Below, one piece after another: positions 61,362 through 64,000 of a DNA stretch of 64,000 nucleotides; position 1 is the first letter of the stretch, and every line of letters begins with the position of its first letter. The notes beneath the pieces are model-generated. The model ran no database searches and had not been told where the DNA came from. It saw nothing but the letters and a program-made list of their open reading frames with translations. A program made the translations under genes and the position numbers. The stretch comes from Glaciihabitans sp. (GTDB taxonomy: Bacteria; Actinomycetota; Actinomycetes; Actinomycetales; Microbacteriaceae): NCBI GenBank assembly GCA_025464095.1, contig JAODMF010000020.1, forward strand, positions 1 to 64,000, read 5' to 3'.

Positions 61362-63011
61362 ATGAAAGGCACCAGAAAATCTCGTACGGCCAGCCGCACC
61401 CTTATTGTCGCGGCAGCAATTTCCGTGATCGCGCTCCTGGCTGGATGTTCCAGTACCTCGTCCAGCGGCAGCGCATCCGGCACCAAACAGATCGTCGCAG
61501 GCTGGCCCAGCGACCTCACCACGTTCGACCCCGCCTACATGCAGACGGACCAGGACAAAGAGCTCATGATGAACGTGTACCAGCCGCTCGTCGACTACGC
61601 GCTCGTGGAGAAGAACGGCGCCCTCACCACACAGGGCATCAAGTCCGCGCCGAAGCTCGCGTCGTCGTGGGTGATGTCGGGCAGCACCATCACGTTCACC
61701 ATGCAGAAGGGCGTGAAGTTCTACCCGAGCGGTAACCCGTTGACCGCGGAGGACGCCGTGTTCGCTCTCGAGCGCAACCTCGACCCGACCGCAGGCGGAC
61801 TCAACGAGCTCAACGGCAGTGGAGTCTTCAAGGCGAGCCAGCTCAAGGTGATCAGCCCGTCGAAGTTCTCGATCAGTTATACGGATGCCGCGGGCAAGCC
61901 CGTGCAGGCGACCGAATTGAACCTCGCGACGCTTCGCATCCCGTACTACAGCCCGATCGACTCGAAGGCGGTACTCAGCCACGCGACAAAGTCTGACCCG
62001 ATGGCCAAGGCCTGGATGAAGACCAATCTCGCCGGCACCGGTCCGTATTACGTGAAGGACCGCCAAGCCGGGCAATCCATCGATCTCGCAGCCGTGCCAA
62101 AACTGTGGAGCGGAGAGCCGACCTACCAGAACGTGAAAATCCAGGTTCTCAACCAGGCGAACGTCGCATCCCTCGTCAGCGGCAAGTCCGTCGATGTCGC
62201 GCTGTTTGGCGTGACGCCGAGCGACGCCAGCGAGTTGGCAACGAAGGGCTTCTCGGTATTCCACGGGGACACCCCGGACTACATGTACCTCCAGCTGGCA
62301 GAAGACAAGGGCCCGCTCGCCGATGAAAAGGTGCGACAGGCGATTGCGAACGTCGTTCCCTACTCGGACATCACCAGCAAGGTGTTCTTCGGTCGAGCAC
62401 AGCGGGCCACGAGCTTCTTCAGCCCGAAGGGCCAGGGCTACATTCCGGCCTGGTCGCAGTACGGCAGCCTCACCAAGGCGAAGGCCCTCATGGCCGCAGC
62501 CGGCAACCCGAAGATCAGCACGACGCTCCAGTACAGCAACGACGACGCGACCTTCGAGTCGACCGCCCTGCTGCTGAAGAACGCGCTTGCGCAGATCGGA
62601 ATCACCATCACGTTGAAGCCGACCACCTCCGCGGGCATGTTCTCGGTGATCGGGGCGCGTGCAACGGGAAGCAAAGTGGGCCCGAACGACGGCATGGTGC
62701 TGCACAACCTCTCGGTGTACATCGAGGACGCCAAGGGTCCGGTCAACTTCTGGATGAGCCCGGGCGCCGCCCTCGACTGGCAGCGGATGGATAACAAGGA
62801 GGTGAACGCGCTCCAGGCGCAGTACGCGCTGGCACCGCTCAACGCGGCCAGGCAAGCCGCCTACGAGAAGATGCAGAACATCCTCGCCACGGACGCATCG
62901 TTCATCCCGATTGAGGTCACGGGCCGCAACGTCGTGACCAGCAAATCCATCACGGGTGTCTCCTTCCAACCGGAGATCGGCATCCGCTACTGGGAACTCA
63001 CCACCAAATAA
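61362..63011 (+). CDS. Peptide/amide ABC transporter substrate-binding lipoprotein (SBP_bac_5)
   Basis: A 549-residue extracellular receptor of DppA/OppA type. The signal peptide (SRTLIVAAAISVIALLAG) ends in the lipobox LAGCS, followed by a Ser/Gly linker. GWPSDLTTFDPAYMQTDQD and NVYQPLVDYAL are the start of the SBP_bac_5 fold. Placing the binding protein after the permeases, ATPases and amidase is unusual. A strong hairpin follows at 63024. Confidence 0.93.
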   Translation: MKGTRKSRTASRTLIVAAAISVIALLAGCSSTSSSGSASGTKQIVAGWPSDLTTFDPAYMQTDQDKELMMNVYQPLVDYALVEKNGALTTQGIKSAPKLASSWVMSGSTITFTMQKGVKFYPSGNPLTAEDAVFALERNLDPTAGGLNELNGSGVFKASQLKVISPSKFSISYTDAAGKPVQATELNLATLRIPYYSPIDSKAVLSHATKSDPMAKAWMKTNLAGTGPYYVKDRQAGQSIDLAAVPKLWSGEPTYQNVKIQVLNQANVASLVSGKSVDVALFGVTPSDASELATKGFSVFHGDTPDYMYLQLAEDKGPLADEKVRQAIANVVPYSDITSKVFFGRAQRATSFFSPKGQGYIPAWSQYGSLTKAKALMAAAGNPKISTTLQYSNDDATFESTALLLKNALAQIGITITLKPTTSAGMFSVIGARATGSKVGPNDGMVLHNLSVYIEDAKGPVNFWMSPGAALDWQRMDNKEVNALQAQYALAPLNAARQAAYEKMQNILATDASFIPIEVTGRNVVTSKSITGVSFQPEIGIRYWELTTK

Positions 63012-63023
63012 CGCAGTAACAGC

Positions 63024-63058
63024 GTGGTGCGGGGGCCGGCCATCGGCTCCCGCACCAC
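63024..63058. terminator. Hairpin after the binding-protein gene
   Basis: GTGGTGCGGG and CCCGCACCAC form a perfect 10-base stem, 12 bases after the binding-protein stop and 25 before the next start. It may reduce read-through into the hydrolase genes. Confidence 0.7.
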
Positions 63059-63083
63059 CCCCAAACGCAAGGAAGGCACGTCC

Positions 63084-63953
63084 ATGGTCGAGTTCGCTTC
63101 TCCTCCGATGATTGAGAGACCCGCTGTTCGCTGGCCCGGCGGGGCGCGCGTCGCCGTCTGGCTCATCCCGAATATCGAGTACTACGAGCTCTCGCCTATC
63201 CCCAACCAGGCGACCGACCCCTACCCGCGCAATCCGATCCCGGAGTTCCTCGAGTACGGCAACATCGACTACGGCTCGCGGGTGGGCGTATACCGGCTCT
63301 TCGACGTGCTCGACAAGTTCGAGGTCCCCGTGACCTGTTCCCTCAATATGGGTGTGCCTGATCGTTTTCCCGAGATCAAGGAGGCAATCGCCGCCCGGGA
63401 CTGGGAGATCATGAGCCACGGCCTCTACAACACCCGCTATCACTGGGGCCTGTCGTACAACGAAGAGCGCGAGGTCATTCTCGAGACGATCGCGTCCGTG
63501 AAGCGGCACTTCGGCCAACAGATGAGGGGCTTCTTTCCGCCCTACGGTTCATGGACCGAGAACACCGACCAGATTCTCGCAGAACTGGGCATCACCTACA
63601 CGCCCGATCATGGGGCGGATGACCGTCCCACCCGGACGCCGCTGGACCATGGGTCGTTGCTCCGGGTCCCGTATTCCTTCGACATCAACGACGGCATCCA
63701 CTTTCGACGACACCATGAAGTCGATTGGTTCGTTCGATCGACCATCGACATGTTCGACCGGCTTTACGAAGACGGGGACGCCTCGGGCACCGTGATGTCG
63801 GTTCCGCTACACGCGTTTTACATGGGACAGCCGCACCGGATCGGTGGCCTCGAAGAGATCCTGGCGCACTTTCGTTCCAGAACCGACGTGTGGTTCGCCA
63901 CGGGCAGTGAAATAGCCGACGCATACATCGAAAGGGAGTCCACAGATGCCTGA
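63084..63953 (+). CDS. Polysaccharide-deacetylase-fold hydrolase (PuuE/allantoinase-like)
   Basis: A 289-residue NodB-fold metal hydrolase. PAVRWPGGARVAVWLIPNIEYY is typical of the PuuE-like group, which includes cofactor-poor allantoinases. The metal motif appears as IMSHGLYNTRYHWG (two His), and RGFFPPYGSWTENTDQI follows. The canonical Asp-Asp pair near the start is not obvious. ATG 63084 is chosen for AAGGAAGG upstream. It lies downstream of the amide transporter, so it could act on a ureide or N-acyl compound, which is inference. Confidence 0.85.
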   Translation: MVEFASPPMIERPAVRWPGGARVAVWLIPNIEYYELSPIPNQATDPYPRNPIPEFLEYGNIDYGSRVGVYRLFDVLDKFEVPVTCSLNMGVPDRFPEIKEAIAARDWEIMSHGLYNTRYHWGLSYNEEREVILETIASVKRHFGQQMRGFFPPYGSWTENTDQILAELGITYTPDHGADDRPTRTPLDHGSLLRVPYSFDINDGIHFRRHHEVDWFVRSTIDMFDRLYEDGDASGTVMSVPLHAFYMGQPHRIGGLEEILAHFRSRTDVWFATGSEIADAYIERESTDA

Positions 63954-64000
63954 ACCATTGGGGCTCGATCACACGATCTACCAGCACTCCCCGCTTCCGG
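63946..64000 (+). CDS. Start of a further gene, possibly a second deacetylase-fold hydrolase
   Basis: Eighteen codons from an ATG that overlaps the previous gene by eight bases, with GGGAG eight bases upstream. The residues PEPLGLDHTIYQHSPLP resemble N-termini of polysaccharide-deacetylase family proteins, which often start with a short stretch before a Pro-Arg-Trp-Pro block. The rest lies outside the window. Confidence 0.5.
   Translation, partial: MPEPLGLDHTIYQHSPLP

Noticed and set aside
61314-63518. 734-codon frame on the minus strand
   Set aside because: It is antisense to the binding-protein and deacetylase genes and shows no domain or start signal.

Overview
The window looks like chromosomal DNA of a high-GC actinobacterium, most probably a member of Microbacteriaceae. 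The evidence is GC-rich codon use, frequent GTG/TTG starts, ATGA/GTGA start-stop overlaps, several promoters placed for leaderless transcripts, and a left edge (moeA-galU, 5-formyltetrahydrofolate cyclo-ligase, FmdB-type regulator, mscL, helicase-like protein with an MTES_1575-type nuclease domain) that resembles the housekeeping neighbourhood of that family. No rRNA, tRNA, IS element, prophage or CRISPR array was seen, and no gene-free stretch exceeds 300 bases.

Layout. 1-7.8 kb: housekeeping genes, a helicase-like protein whose ATPase motifs look degenerate, and a CHAP cell-wall hydrolase. 7.9-9.9 kb: an aldo/keto reductase divergent from a LysR regulator. 9.9-20.2 kb: a sugar locus with lactonase, an RbsC/RbsA/RbsB-type transporter, TetR regulator, FGGY kinase, OMPDC-superfamily decarboxylase/synthase, sugar epimerase and, divergently, a GMC sugar dehydrogenase. 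Similar 17-base-spaced direct repeats precede both halves. 20.3-35.3 kb: an L-fucose-type acid-sugar locus with mutarotase, Gfo/Idh dehydrogenase, CUT1 transporter, lactonase-type amidohydrolase, RraA-type aldolase, two enolase-superfamily dehydratases, FadR regulator, fucose-dehydrogenase-like AKR, LacI regulator, and a MaoC / solute-binding-like / CoA-transferase operon. 35.4-44.8 kb: single genes for lipids, redox, efflux and membrane functions, including a standalone TOPRIM protein and a DUF6230/DUF6114 surface gene set. 44.8-47.0 kb: CDGSH protein, GT2 glycosyltransferase and haem-oxygenase-fold iron enzyme in one overlapping operon. 47.1-53.7 kb: sulfatase, its transporter, LacI regulator, two DUF202 proteins, the formylglycine-generating enzyme, and a gluconokinase that has lost its P-loop. 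53.7-64 kb: LysR regulator and a dipeptide/amide-type operon (DppBCDF transporter, MFS carrier, amidase, binding protein, deacetylase-type hydrolase and the start of another gene).

How the genes fit together. The window is dominated by catabolic islands for plant- or soil-derived compounds, each with its own importer, regulator and enzymes. In the fucose-type island the predicted order is import, mutarotation, C1 oxidation by the AKR, lactone opening by the amidohydrolase, dehydration by fuconate dehydratase, then cleavage of the 2-keto-3-deoxy acid, for which the RraA-type protein is a candidate. Repeated LacI-type and FadR-type motifs tie the separate transcription units together. The sulfatase and its activating enzyme stand divergently around shared tandem operators. 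Substrates are inferred from family and context and none is proven by sequence alone.
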